A stretch of DNA of 64,000 nucleotides, from NCBI RefSeq assembly GCF_900102785.1, contig NZ_FNGC01000006.1, forward strand, positions 62,001-126,000. The letters run 5' to 3'. Shown piece after piece: positions 55,503 through 63,911 of the stretch (position 1 is its first letter; every line of letters begins with the position of its first letter). Below the pieces are notes generated by a model. The model did not search any database, was not told where the DNA came from, and saw only the letters and a program-made list of their open reading frames with translations. This DNA comes from Arthrobacter sp. ok362 (GTDB taxonomy: Bacteria > Actinomycetota > Actinomycetes > Actinomycetales > Micrococcaceae). The position numbers and the translations under genes were made by a program.

Positions 55503-56363
55503 CTACGCGGCCTTGATCGGTGGCGCCGGCGTCGTTGTCGGTGCCTCTGGCACCGCCGTCGCAGCCGTCGCTGTCATCGCCGTCTTGGCCACGTGGTCCT
55601 CGCGGGCCAGGAAGGCGGCCAGTTCGGCGATGGTGCTCATCAGGGGAGCCGGGAAGACCACGGTTGAGTTCTTGTCCACCCCGATCTCCACGAGGGACTG
55701 CAGATTCCGCAGCTGCAGGGCGACGGGGTGGGCCATCATCGTGTCAGATGCCGCGCCGAGCGCCACGGCGGCGATCGCCTCTCCTTCGGCCGCGATGATC
55801 TTGGCCCGCTTCTCCCGCTCGGCCTCCGCCTGCCGGGCCATCGCCCGCTTCATGCTCTCGGGTAGCTGGATGTCCTTGAGTTCGACGAGGGTCACTTCGA
55901 CGCCCCATTCCAGGGTCAGGGCGTCCAGGATTATCCGGATGTCGCTGTTGATGCGCTCGGTCTCCGACAGCGTCTGGTCCAGGCTGTGCCGGCCCACGAC
56001 CTTCCGGAGGGTGGTCTGGGCGATCTGGTTGATGGCCGCCGCCACGTCTTCGATCGCCACGACTGACTTCACGGCGTCCACCACCCTGTAATAGGCCACT
56101 GCCGAGATGTCGACGCTGACGTTGTCCTGGGTGATGATGCCCTGCGACTGGATCGGCATGGTCACGATCCGAAGGCTCACCAGCTCAAGCCGGTCCACCA
56201 CCGGGATGATGAACCGCAGGCCGGGCACCCGGACCGCGACCACCCGGCCCAGCCGGAACAGGACGCCTAGTTCGTACTGGCGCACAATCTTGATCGACAT
56301 CTTGGCGATAACAACCACCAGGATGATCGCGAGCAGCCAGATGATGATGGCGGTCCAGTTCAT
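55503..56363 (-). CDS. Slipin (stomatin-like SPFH-domain membrane protein)
   Basis: 286 residues from ATG 56363 with AGGAAGAGA upstream. A single N-terminal membrane segment (about 3-22) is followed by the SPFH domain: IKIVRQYELGVLFRLGRVVA, VTMPIQSQGIITQDNVSVDI, and AINQIAQTTLRKVVGRHSLD. The Ala/Glu-rich helical region AMARQAEAEREKRAKIIAAE and a Thr/Pro/Ala tail end it. Slipins organise membrane microdomains; the usual partner NfeD-like protease is not adjacent. The frame to 56666 overlaps rnpB and is not used. Confidence 0.92.
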   Translation of the reverse strand: MNWTAIIIWLLAIILVVVIAKMSIKIVRQYELGVLFRLGRVVAVRVPGLRFIIPVVDRLELVSLRIVTMPIQSQGIITQDNVSVDISAVAYYRVVDAVKSVVAIEDVAAAINQIAQTTLRKVVGRHSLDQTLSETERINSDIRIILDALTLEWGVEVTLVELKDIQLPESMKRAMARQAEAEREKRAKIIAAEGEAIAAVALGAASDTMMAHPVALQLRNLQSLVEIGVDKNSTVVFPAPLMSTIAELAAFLAREDHVAKTAMTATAATAVPEAPTTTPAPPIKAA

Positions 56364-56470
56364 CGGGATCTCTTCCTTGACTAGCAGGAGTCCTGCTCCT
56401 ATTCTCCCACCGACCGCCCCAAAAGGCCGCGGTGCGGCTGCGCCGGCCGGGAGAACGTAGAATGAACAGC

Positions 56471-56866
56471 GGATGGGTTGACCAGGCGGCCGCGCGTCAC
56501 GCAAGTGGCTCGAGGAACGTCCGGGCTCCGCAGAGCAGGGTGGTGGGTAACGCCCACTCGGGGTAACCCGCAGGCCAGTGCCACAGAGAACAGACCGCCT
56601 GCGTGCGGCGTGTGCTTGCACAGGCCGCAGGGCAGGTAAGGGTGAAACGGTGGTGTAAGAGACCACCAGCTTCCCGGGTGACCGGGAAGGCTAGGTAAAC
56701 CCCACCCGGAGCAAGGCCAGACAGGACACGTTTGAGGGCTGCTCGCCCGAGTGTTCGGGTAGGCCGCTGGAGGGCGTCGGCAACGGCGTCCGTAGATGGA
56801 TGGCCGCTACTCCCGCGCCGGTAACAGCGCGGGAACACAGAACCCGGCGTATCGGTCAACCCATCC
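56471..56866 (+). ncRNA. rnpB: RNase P RNA (bacterial class A)
   Basis: The 5' end GGATGGGTTGACC (56471-56483) pairs with GGTCAACCCATCC (56854-56866), the P1 helix. Between them lie the conserved regions GAGGAACGTCCGGGCTCC, CCACAGAGAACAGACCGCC, GGTAAGGGTGAAACGGTG, GAGACCACCAG, GGCTAGGTAAACCCC and AGATGGATGGCCGCT near the 3' end. At about 396 nt it has the usual actinobacterial size. It is the catalytic RNA that matures tRNA 5' ends. Exact ends may be a few bases further out. Confidence 0.97.
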
Positions 56867-56930
56867 ACACACACTCCCGGCAGCCCTGTCCGCCCCGCCG
56901 CGAGCCGCCAGCATGCGAGATCCAGGCTGA

Positions 56931-56990
56931 AATGAATGCTTGACATCATTTCGGCGGGAGCAGAGACTTCAATGAACGCTTCACATCGGT
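56931..56990 (+). promoter_or_regulatory. 40-bp-spaced direct repeats upstream of the GMC gene
   Basis: AATGAATGCTTGACATCATT (56931-56950) and AATGAACGCTTCACATCGGT (56971-56990) match at 15 of 20 bases. They lie 28-87 bp before the GMC start; the first contains TTGACA. They are a possible promoter and paired operator. Confidence 0.45.
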
Positions 56991-57017
56991 GCAATGATTG
57001 ATGGTTGAGGAGCCAAC

Positions 57018-58685
57018 GTGCCGAACGACGCATCGTACGACTACGTCATCGCCGGGGGTGGGACCGGCGGCAGCGTCTTGGCCGGCAGACTGAGTGAAGA
57101 CCCCTCAGTTAGCGTGCTTCTGCTCGAGGCAGGCAGATCCGACCGCCATCCCTTCATCCACGTGCCCGCGGGCTTCCCGAGACTGAAGGGAGGCCCATAT
57201 CAGTGGGCGTACAACAGCGTTCCGCAAAAGCACAGCAACGGCCGTAGCATCCCGCTCCCTCAAGGCCGGGGGCTCGGCGGCGGCGGGTCCATCAACTCCC
57301 AGGTCTTCACCCGGGGCGTGCACGAGGACTACGACGGTTGGGTCGCGGACTACGGGTGCGAGGGCTGGTCCGCCGCCGAGGTGTCCAAGTATTTCGTCCG
57401 CTCGGAGTCAAACTCCAGACTCTCAGGACCCCACCACGGAACTCAAGGACCGCTCGGCGTCTCGGACCTCCGGCGTCCGCACACGCTCTCGGCGGCATTC
57501 GTGCAGGCAGGCCAGCAGTTCGGGCTGCCCTACAACAGCGATTTCAACGGTGCCGAGCAGCTCGGCGTCGGCTTCTACCAGACCACCACCAAGAACGGCC
57601 GCCGGTGCAGCGCAGCCGTCGCCTATCTGAAACCCGCGCGCAAGCGGTCCAATCTCACTGTTCGCGTCCATGTGACCGTCTCAAAGGTGGTCATCAAGAA
57701 TGGCCGCGCCGTCGGCATCCAGGCGATCGAACGTGGAGTGGCGCGAACCTACACCGCACGGCGTGAGGTGATCGTCGCCAGCGGCGCTTTTGGATCTCCG
57801 AAGTTGCTACAGCTTTCAGGTATTGGCGACCCGGCAGACCTTGCTGCCGCCGGCATTGACGTTCTCCATGCGCTGCCGGGCGTCGGGAAGAACCTGCAGG
57901 ACCACCTGGACCTGGACATCATCTACGAACTCACCAACGACCACAGCCTGGACCGGTTCAATCGCGTCCGCCCGGCGACGGTTCTGGCCGGCCTCGAGTA
58001 CCTGACCTTCCGCTCGGGACCGTTCGCGTCCAACCTTGTCGAGGCCGGTGGCTTCAGCTATGCCAACAAAAACGAGAAGACCCCGGACCTGCAGTTCCAC
58101 TTCCTGCCGGCGGCGAGGTCGGAGCCGGGCATAGCGTCGCTGCGACCCGGATTCGGGGCGACGCTGAACTCGTACTTCCTGCGCCCCCGCAGCCGGGGGA
58201 CAGTTCGCGTCGCGTCCTCAGACCCCACAATGACACCGCTCATCGATCCGAATTTCCTCGCGGACGACTACGATCTCGAGATGACGATCGCCGGCGTGCA
58301 GCAGAGCCGCCAGATCATGGAGCAGTCATCGATGGCAGTCTTCATCAAGAAGGAGCACATCGGCGACGGCTCACGGGTTACATCCCGCGACGAGTACGTG
58401 AATTTCGTGCGTTCCTACGGACGGACCTCCTACCATCCGGTCGGCACCTGCGCCATGGGTACCACCGATGATTCCGTCGTCTCCCCGCGGCTGAAGGTCT
58501 ATGGGCTGGAGGGATTGCGCGTGGTTGACTCCTCGATCATGCCCCGCCTGATCAGTGCCAATACGCAGGCGCCCACCATCATGATCGCGGAAAAAGCCGT
58601 CGACATGATCCTCGAAGACGCAGCTACGCTGACACCCGGCGTGGGTGGTTTCGCCCGCTCCTATAGGTCCCCAGACTCTGTGTGA
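57018..58685 (+). CDS. GMC-family FAD oxidoreductase (choline dehydrogenase-like)
   Basis: 555 residues, GTG start with GAGGAG upstream. FAD motifs are YVIAGGGTGGSVLAGRLSE at the N terminus and the GMC signatures GRGLGGGGSINSQVFTRG and GAFGSPKLLQLSGIGDPADL. The active-site His is in SYHPVGTCAMG and the C-terminal NTQAPTIMIAEKAVDMI closes the fold. It oxidises an alcohol (choline, glucose or another polyol). No betaine aldehyde dehydrogenase or transporter is adjacent, so the substrate is open. It has a slightly lower GC look than its neighbours. Confidence 0.92.
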   Translation: MPNDASYDYVIAGGGTGGSVLAGRLSEDPSVSVLLLEAGRSDRHPFIHVPAGFPRLKGGPYQWAYNSVPQKHSNGRSIPLPQGRGLGGGGSINSQVFTRGVHEDYDGWVADYGCEGWSAAEVSKYFVRSESNSRLSGPHHGTQGPLGVSDLRRPHTLSAAFVQAGQQFGLPYNSDFNGAEQLGVGFYQTTTKNGRRCSAAVAYLKPARKRSNLTVRVHVTVSKVVIKNGRAVGIQAIERGVARTYTARREVIVASGAFGSPKLLQLSGIGDPADLAAAGIDVLHALPGVGKNLQDHLDLDIIYELTNDHSLDRFNRVRPATVLAGLEYLTFRSGPFASNLVEAGGFSYANKNEKTPDLQFHFLPAARSEPGIASLRPGFGATLNSYFLRPRSRGTVRVASSDPTMTPLIDPNFLADDYDLEMTIAGVQQSRQIMEQSSMAVFIKKEHIGDGSRVTSRDEYVNFVRSYGRTSYHPVGTCAMGTTDDSVVSPRLKVYGLEGLRVVDSSIMPRLISANTQAPTIMIAEKAVDMILEDAATLTPGVGGFARSYRSPDSV

Positions 58686-58759
58686 GTCATTTCACGCGCA
58701 ACAGGGCACCTCACCCTGCCGGGCCGCCCGTAGAATTGATGGTGAACGTAGAAGTTCTG

Positions 58760-58793
58760 CCGCCGGGTCTGCGTTCGCAGCCGGCGGATTTTT
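58760..58793 (+). terminator. Intrinsic terminator after the GMC gene
   Basis: CCGCCGG (58760-58766) pairs with CCGGCGG (58781-58787), with an inner CTGCG/CGCAG stem and a following ATTTTT. It lies 75 bp after the GMC stop and 124 bp before gap. Confidence 0.75.
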
Positions 58794-58872
58794 CTTTGCG
58801 CTCGATGAGGCGCCCGGGGTGGACCGAATCCCCGCCGGTGCCCGGTACCGGACACCCTCCGGCGGCCGACTT

Positions 58873-58894
58873 CCCCCTACGAGGACGTAGGGGG
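58873..58894 (+). promoter_or_regulatory. Hairpin in the gap leader
   Basis: CCCCCTACG (58873-58881) pairs perfectly with CGTAGGGGG (58886-58894) over the loop AGGA. It sits 22 bp before the start codon and just before the ribosome site AGGAAGG. It could modulate translation. Confidence 0.4.
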
Positions 58895-58916
58895 TGGATT
58901 CTAGGAAGGTAGTTCT

Positions 58917-60407
58917 GTGAGCCAGACGTCAGATTCTTGTCTTGATACGTGGATGGGCCGTGAGGCACTCGCCGAGGCCATGATCCCCGTGATCGGCCGG
59001 CTGTACCGCGAGAACAACGTGGTGACCTCCATCCACGGACGCAGCCTGATCAACAAGTCCACCATGAATATCCTCAAGGCCCACCGCTTCGCCCGCCGGA
59101 TGAGCAAGGAAGAACTGCGCCTCGAGGAAACGGCCCCCTTGTTGGAGGCCCTGACCAAGCTGGACCTCGGCGCAGCGGCCATCGATATTGCCCGCCTCAC
59201 CGAGAAGTACCGCGCCGAGGGCGACGGCGCCAGCCTGGATGCATTCCTCCGCGAGGAACTCGCCGAGGTTGTCGGCAAGCGCGGCGGCGACGACCGCACC
59301 AGCACCGACGTCGTCCTCTACGGCTTCGGCCGCATCGGCCGGCTCCTGGCCCGGCTCCTGATCGAAAAGGCAGGCGGCGGCCACGGCTTGCGCCTGCGCG
59401 CCATCGTGGTCCGCCGCGGTTCCGACAACGACCTCAGCAAGCGCGCGAGCCTGCTGCGCCGCGACTCCGTCCACGGCTCTTTCGAAGGCACCATCAAGGT
59501 GGACCTCGAAAACGACACCATCACAGCCAACGGCGTCCAGATCCAGGTCATCTACTCGGACAACCCTTCCACGGTGGACTACACCGCCTACGGCATCCAC
59601 GACGCGCTCGTCGTGGACAACACGGGCCGCTGGCGCGACGCCGAGGGCCTGTCCCAGCACTTGCAGAGCAAGGGTGTTGCCCGCGTTCTCCTCACCGCCC
59701 CGGGCAAGGGTGAGCTGAAGAACATCGTGCACGGCATCAACCACGGCACCATCGCCGGCTCGGACACGATCGTCTCGGCGGCCTCCTGCACCACCAACGC
59801 CATCACCCCCGTGCTCAAGGCGATCAACGACCGCTACGGCGTGGTGCACGGGCACGTGGAGACAGTCCACTCCTTCACCAACGACCAGAACCTGATCGAC
59901 AACTTCCACAAGGGCGACCGCCGTGGACGTTCGGCCGCGCTGAACATGGTGATCACCGAGACCGGTGCCGCCAAGGCCGTCGCCAAGGCATTGCCGGAAC
60001 TGCTCGGCAAGCTCACGGGCAGCTCCATCCGCGTCCCCACCCCGGACGTGTCGCTGGCCATCCTGAACCTGAACCTGGAAAACGGCACCACCAAGGACGA
60101 AGTCAACGACTACCTGCGGGAAATGTCGCTGCACTCCGAGCTGCGCAAGCAGATCGACTACATCGACTCGCCCGAGGTCGTCTCCACGGACTTCGTCGGC
60201 TCGCGCCGGGCAGGCATCGTCGACGGCCTGGCCACGATCTCCAACGACAAGAACCTCGTGCTCTATGTCTGGTACGACAACGAGTTCGGCTACAGCTGCC
60301 AGGTGGTCCGCGTAATGGAGGAAATGGCCGGGGTCAACCCGCCGTCGTTCCCCGCCAAGGACGCCGCCTCCATCCTCGAGGCCGCCGGGCTGCCCGTAGA
60401 GGTCTAG
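58917..60407 (+). CDS. gap: Glyceraldehyde-3-phosphate dehydrogenase, long form
   Basis: 496 residues, about 150 more than ordinary GapA. The extra N-terminal 130 residues are helical (LIPxxR-free, with NNVVTSIHGRSLINKSTMNI). The enzyme proper starts at DVVLYGFGRIGRLLARLLIE. The catalytic Cys is in VSAASCTTNAITPVLKAIND, the His in VETVHSFTNDQN, and WYDNEFGYSCQVVRV closes the family. Such long forms occur in Corynebacterium (GapB) and Arthrobacter and are often NADP-linked or gluconeogenic; a second gap elsewhere is likely. GTG start with AGGAAGG upstream. Confidence 0.93.
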   Translation: MSQTSDSCLDTWMGREALAEAMIPVIGRLYRENNVVTSIHGRSLINKSTMNILKAHRFARRMSKEELRLEETAPLLEALTKLDLGAAAIDIARLTEKYRAEGDGASLDAFLREELAEVVGKRGGDDRTSTDVVLYGFGRIGRLLARLLIEKAGGGHGLRLRAIVVRRGSDNDLSKRASLLRRDSVHGSFEGTIKVDLENDTITANGVQIQVIYSDNPSTVDYTAYGIHDALVVDNTGRWRDAEGLSQHLQSKGVARVLLTAPGKGELKNIVHGINHGTIAGSDTIVSAASCTTNAITPVLKAINDRYGVVHGHVETVHSFTNDQNLIDNFHKGDRRGRSAALNMVITETGAAKAVAKALPELLGKLTGSSIRVPTPDVSLAILNLNLENGTTKDEVNDYLREMSLHSELRKQIDYIDSPEVVSTDFVGSRRAGIVDGLATISNDKNLVLYVWYDNEFGYSCQVVRVMEEMAGVNPPSFPAKDAASILEAAGLPVEV

Positions 60408-60443
60408 TCCGCGGGCTCGATGCCCCTGACCGGGACATGGTCC

Positions 60444-60483
60444 TCCTTTCCCGGCCGATGCACTGGAATCGGCCGGGAAAGGG
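60444..60483 (+). terminator. gap terminator
   Basis: A perfect 15-bp stem CCTTTCCCGGCCGAT (60445-60459) pairs with 60468-60482 over an 8-nt loop, with a flanking T-G pair. Confidence 0.8.
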
Positions 60484-60498
60484 AACCACAATGGAGCC

Positions 60499-60708
60499 AT
60501 GGAACAGAACCCGGCTCTTGAACACGAGACCACACTGGAACACGCGCTGGATGTCGCACGGCGCAACGCGAAGGAAGCGAAGCGGCTGCTGGACGACGCG
60601 ATCGTCAAACGCGGGGCCGGTGAAGTCAACGACGACAGGGTGAGCCAGCTCCAGGACCTGCTGGATCTGGCCAACGAAGACCTGAAACGGGTCACGCGGG
60701 AACAATAG
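60499..60708 (+). CDS. Small helical hypothetical protein, 69 aa
   Basis: I do not recognise it. It is charged and almost wholly alpha-helical: EHALDVARRNAKEAKRLLDD followed by DDRVSQLQDLLDLANEDLKR with heptad-like Leu spacing, so it is probably a short coiled coil. It starts 16 bp after the gap terminator stem. A GGAG is only 2 bp from ATG 60499, while GGGAACC at about 60481 is better placed. Third-position GC is high, favouring a real gene. Confidence 0.6.
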   Translation: MEQNPALEHETTLEHALDVARRNAKEAKRLLDDAIVKRGAGEVNDDRVSQLQDLLDLANEDLKRVTREQ

Positions 60709-60816
60709 CCCCGGAATTCCGCCACCTGTCCCCAACACTGTGGACGACCTCCCGGGTGTCGGAGGGCCCGCGTAGGCTCAGGGCGTGCAGCCAGAACGCC
60801 GCCAGCGGCCGCCCTC

Positions 60817-61614
60817 ATGACCGTCACGTGGACGGAATTCCGCCGCGCCCGGCGCCGCTCCCGCCAGGCGTGGATTGTCCTGGCCGCGGCCGGCTTGACC
60901 GTCCTCGGCGGCCTGGCCTGGTTCTTCACCGCCGGCCAGTTTGCCGCCGCGGAGCCGCAGACCAGGGGCCCCAGCGAGGCCCCTGTGCTTGCCGGCCGAT
61001 GGATGAACGCGGTGGACCCCGTCCTGGCCGTGCCGGAGGGACGTGCCGCCGGCGTGCTCGACACCCTCGCGGTCAAGGGGCGGTCGGCCAAGGACAACTA
61101 TGACCGGGGCGCGTTCGGCCAGGCCTGGCTCGACGTCGACCGCAACGGCTGCGATACGCGCAACGATATCCTCCGCCGGGACCTAACGGCCGCCGAATTC
61201 GTCAGCGGCTCCCGGTGCCAGGTGGCCGGCGGCACATTCCAGGAACCCTACACCGGCCGCATGATCGCTTTCCGGCGCGGCGCCGAGACCAGCGCAGCGG
61301 TGCAGATCGACCACGTCGTGGCCCTGGGCGACGCGTGGCAAAAGGGCGCCCAGCAGCTAACCGCGCAGCAGCGCGAACACCTGGCCAACGATCCCCTCAA
61401 CCTGATCGCCGTCGACGGTCCCGCCAACCAGGATAAAAGCGCCTCCGACGCCGCCACCTGGCTGCCGCCCAACAAGGCATTCCGCTGCCACTACGTGGCC
61501 CGCCAGATTTCCGTCAAGGCGGCCTACCGGCTGTGGGTCACTCCCGCGGAGAAGGAGGCGATGAAACGGATCCTCACCTCGTGCCCCGAGCAACGGACGA
61601 TCGTTCCCCGGTGA
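60817..61614 (+). CDS. Membrane-anchored or secreted HNH nuclease (DUF1524-like)
   Basis: 265 residues. A basic N terminus (RRARRRSRQ) and one hydrophobic segment (about 19-40) put the rest outside the membrane. The catalytic core shows QIDHVVALGDAW (D-H), NDPLNLIAVDGPANQDKSA (N and K/S), and ATWLPPNKAFRCHYVARQIS, the pattern of GmrSD/DUF1524 HNH nucleases. Paired Cys (NGCDTRND, SGSRCQVAGG) suit an extracellular disulfide. Related actinobacterial proteins are secreted non-specific nucleases used for nutrients or DNA uptake; this is inferred. Confidence 0.85.
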   Translation: MTVTWTEFRRARRRSRQAWIVLAAAGLTVLGGLAWFFTAGQFAAAEPQTRGPSEAPVLAGRWMNAVDPVLAVPEGRAAGVLDTLAVKGRSAKDNYDRGAFGQAWLDVDRNGCDTRNDILRRDLTAAEFVSGSRCQVAGGTFQEPYTGRMIAFRRGAETSAAVQIDHVVALGDAWQKGAQQLTAQQREHLANDPLNLIAVDGPANQDKSASDAATWLPPNKAFRCHYVARQISVKAAYRLWVTPAEKEAMKRILTSCPEQRTIVPR

Positions 61615-61782
61615 CGGCACCGTGTCCTGTCCTGCCGTCCCCTGCGGAGGGATTCATGGCCCTAAGCAAACGGGTTCCGCCCGTCGCGGCTTCCGGGCTG
61701 GGGGACCCTTGTAGCCGTTCTGCTACCGGGCGAGAATGGGCGCGGCGGGACAACCGCCCGCCGGAATACTGGAACGGAAACC

Positions 61783-62655
61783 ATGGCACATCGCACAGAC
61801 GGTTCTGGCAAGGGGCACGCCGGGCACAAGAAGGGCTCCGCACGGCGGCCGGCCCGGCTCGACGTCGGAATCTACGAGGCCGAACTTCTCCGGCTCCAAG
61901 CAGAACTGGTTGCCCTCCAGGAGTGGGTCCGGAGCACCGGGGCGCGGGTCCTGGTCATTTTTGAGGGTCGGGACGCCGCCGGCAAGGGAAGCGCGATCAA
62001 GCGGGTCACCGAATATCTAAATCCGCGGTTTGCCCGGATAGTCGCATTGCCGGCGCCGACGGAGCGCGAACGCGGTGAATGGTACTTCCAGCGCTATGTG
62101 ACGCATCTCCCCGCCGCCGGGGAAATCGTCCTGATGGACCGCTCCTGGTACAACCGCGCCGGCGTCGAACACGTCATGGGCTTTTGCACCCCGGCGGAGC
62201 ACAAACGCTTCATGGCGCAGTGCCCGGTTTTCGAACGGCTCCTCATCCAGGACGGCATCCTGCTCTTCAAGTACTGGTTCTCGATCAGCCATGCGGAACA
62301 GGAGCGGCGGTTCAAATCCCGCCTGGATGATCCCATGCGGCAATGGAAGCTCTCGCCGATGGACCGGGAGGCAATCTTGCGGTGGGAAGACTACTCGCGG
62401 GCCAAGGACGACATGTTCGTGCAGACGGACACCGCGGAAGCACCGTGGTACGTGGTGGAAGCCGAAGACAAACGCCGGGCAAGGATCAACCTCATCGCCC
62501 ACCTGCTCTCCAGCATCGAATACAGCGAAGTACGGACAGAGCCGGTGACCTTGCCGGAGCGGCCGAAGGCCGTCAACTACACGCGCCCGCCGCGGGAACT
62601 GTTCCGCTATGTCCCGGACTTCGCGGCAAGCCTGGAAAAGCCGGCCGAGGACTGA
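61783..62655 (+). CDS. ppk2: Polyphosphate kinase 2
   Basis: 290 residues. PPK2 uses polyphosphate to phosphorylate nucleoside diphosphates, or the reverse. Walker A is VIFEGRDAAGKGSAIKRVTE (about 65-84), Walker B VLMDRSWYNRAGVE, and the lid region FSISHAEQERRFKSRLDDP, followed by KLSPMDREAILRWEDYSRAK. A single domain of this length is usual for class I PPK2. The Lys/Gly/His-rich first 25 residues look disordered. The upstream 168 bp hold no clear promoter. Confidence 0.93.
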   Translation: MAHRTDGSGKGHAGHKKGSARRPARLDVGIYEAELLRLQAELVALQEWVRSTGARVLVIFEGRDAAGKGSAIKRVTEYLNPRFARIVALPAPTERERGEWYFQRYVTHLPAAGEIVLMDRSWYNRAGVEHVMGFCTPAEHKRFMAQCPVFERLLIQDGILLFKYWFSISHAEQERRFKSRLDDPMRQWKLSPMDREAILRWEDYSRAKDDMFVQTDTAEAPWYVVEAEDKRRARINLIAHLLSSIEYSEVRTEPVTLPERPKAVNYTRPPRELFRYVPDFAASLEKPAED

Positions 62656-62732
62656 GCGGGAGGCGAACACCCACCGGGGCGCGGCGTGGCTTGGGTGAGG
62701 GTACTCAATTGACTTGCTCAGTACACTGCAGC

Positions 62733-63191
62733 ATGGACATTGTGCGATACATAAAGCCGTTGCTTGGCACCTGGCAGGGACAAAACCGCTCCCGGATCAT
62801 GCCCACGGACGACTACAAGGACTCGGCGGCCACCGCCACAGTGCAGGTGGCCGCGGCGCACTTCGCGAGCCTCGCCTACACCTGGTCGGACGGCGACAGC
62901 CCACAAGAAGGCCTGTTGCTCCTGGCCGGCGGACCGTCCGACGCCGAGCCCGCGACTGCGGTGTGGGTGGACTCCTGGCACACGGGCAGGGCACTGATGC
63001 AGTTCTCCGGGACCGTGGACGGGGACGGTGTGCTCCGGCTCAACGGCTCCTACGCGGCGCCGACCGGCCCGGACTGGGGCTGGCAGATCCACATCGACCC
63101 GGGGGAGGGCCAGGGCGGACGCATCACCATGCACAACGTCGTCCCAGCTGAGGACCCCTATCAGGTGGTGGAGCTGGTACTCGAGCGGTAG
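62733..63191 (+). CDS. DUF1579-like / small beta-barrel hypothetical protein
   Basis: 152 residues from ATG 62733 (the frame is open upstream through the ppk2 antisense frame, but without meaning). It starts MDIVRYIKPLLGTWQGQNRS. The GTW motif and alternating strands with AVWVDSWHTGRALMQFSG and PDWGWQIHIDPG suggest a lipocalin-like barrel of the DUF1579 kind. Function is unknown. It ends 9 bp before the hydrolase gene, so the two are probably co-transcribed. Confidence 0.8.
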   Translation: MDIVRYIKPLLGTWQGQNRSRIMPTDDYKDSAATATVQVAAAHFASLAYTWSDGDSPQEGLLLLAGGPSDAEPATAVWVDSWHTGRALMQFSGTVDGDGVLRLNGSYAAPTGPDWGWQIHIDPGEGQGGRITMHNVVPAEDPYQVVELVLER

Positions 63192-63200
63192 GGTACCGGC

Positions 63201-63911
63201 ATGGACGTCATCCTCGTACCCGGATTCTGGTTGGACGCCTCGTCGTGGGAGGAGGTCACCCCGCCGCTCACCGCGGCCGGGCATATGGTCTACCCGCTGA
63301 CGCTGCCGGGTCTGGAGTCGGCCGATGCGCCGCGCGCCGGCATCGGCCTGCGCACCCACATCGACGCCGTCGCGGCGAAGATCGATTCCTTCGATGCGCC
63401 CGTGGTCCTTGTGGGCCACTCCGGCGGCGGTGCCATCATCCACGGCGCCGTCGATGCCCGCCCGGACCGGGTGGCCCGGGCCATCTACGTGGACAGCGGT
63501 CCGCTCGCCGACGGTGGTCTCATCAACGACGAACTCCCGGCCGACGGCGAGGACGTGCCGCTGCCGCCGTGGGACTTCTTCGAAGACGCGGACCTCACCG
63601 ACTTGACTGACGACCTGCGCGCCATGTTCCGGGCCCGCGCCGTCCCGCAGCCTCGGGGCGTGGCCCGGGACCGGCAGCAGCTCAGGGATGAACGCCGTTT
63701 CGAGGTCCCGGCCACCGTCATCGCCTGCGAATTCCCCTCCTCGATGCTGAGGGAAATGATTGCCGGGGGCCACCCGTATGTGGCGGAGCTCGCACGGATC
63801 CGCGACGTCGAATACGTGGACCTGCCCACCGGTCACTGGCCGCAGTTCACCAAACCCGCCGAGCTCGGCGCCGCCATCCTGGCCGCCGTGGATCGCACCG
63901 CGGGGAACTAG
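63201..63911 (+). CDS. Alpha/beta hydrolase
   Basis: 236 residues. Fold landmarks are VILVPGFWLDASSWEEVTPP, the nucleophile elbow VLVGHSGGGAIIHG (Ser in GHSGG), and late DLPTGHWPQFTKP with the catalytic His. It has no signal peptide. It resembles the small cytosolic EstC-like or salicylate-esterase-type hydrolases. The substrate is unknown. The 89 bp after it to the window end contain nothing I can name. Confidence 0.85.
   Translation: MDVILVPGFWLDASSWEEVTPPLTAAGHMVYPLTLPGLESADAPRAGIGLRTHIDAVAAKIDSFDAPVVLVGHSGGGAIIHGAVDARPDRVARAIYVDSGPLADGGLINDELPADGEDVPLPPWDFFEDADLTDLTDDLRAMFRARAVPQPRGVARDRQQLRDERRFEVPATVIACEFPSSMLREMIAGGHPYVAELARIRDVEYVDLPTGHWPQFTKPAELGAAILAAVDRTAGN

Noticed and set aside
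56399..57033. Minus-strand frames over the RNase P RNA
   Set aside because: The region is fully explained by the rnpB secondary structure on the plus strand.
58929..61097. 722-codon minus-strand frame opposite gap
   Set aside because: Shadow of gap; also crosses the gap terminator.
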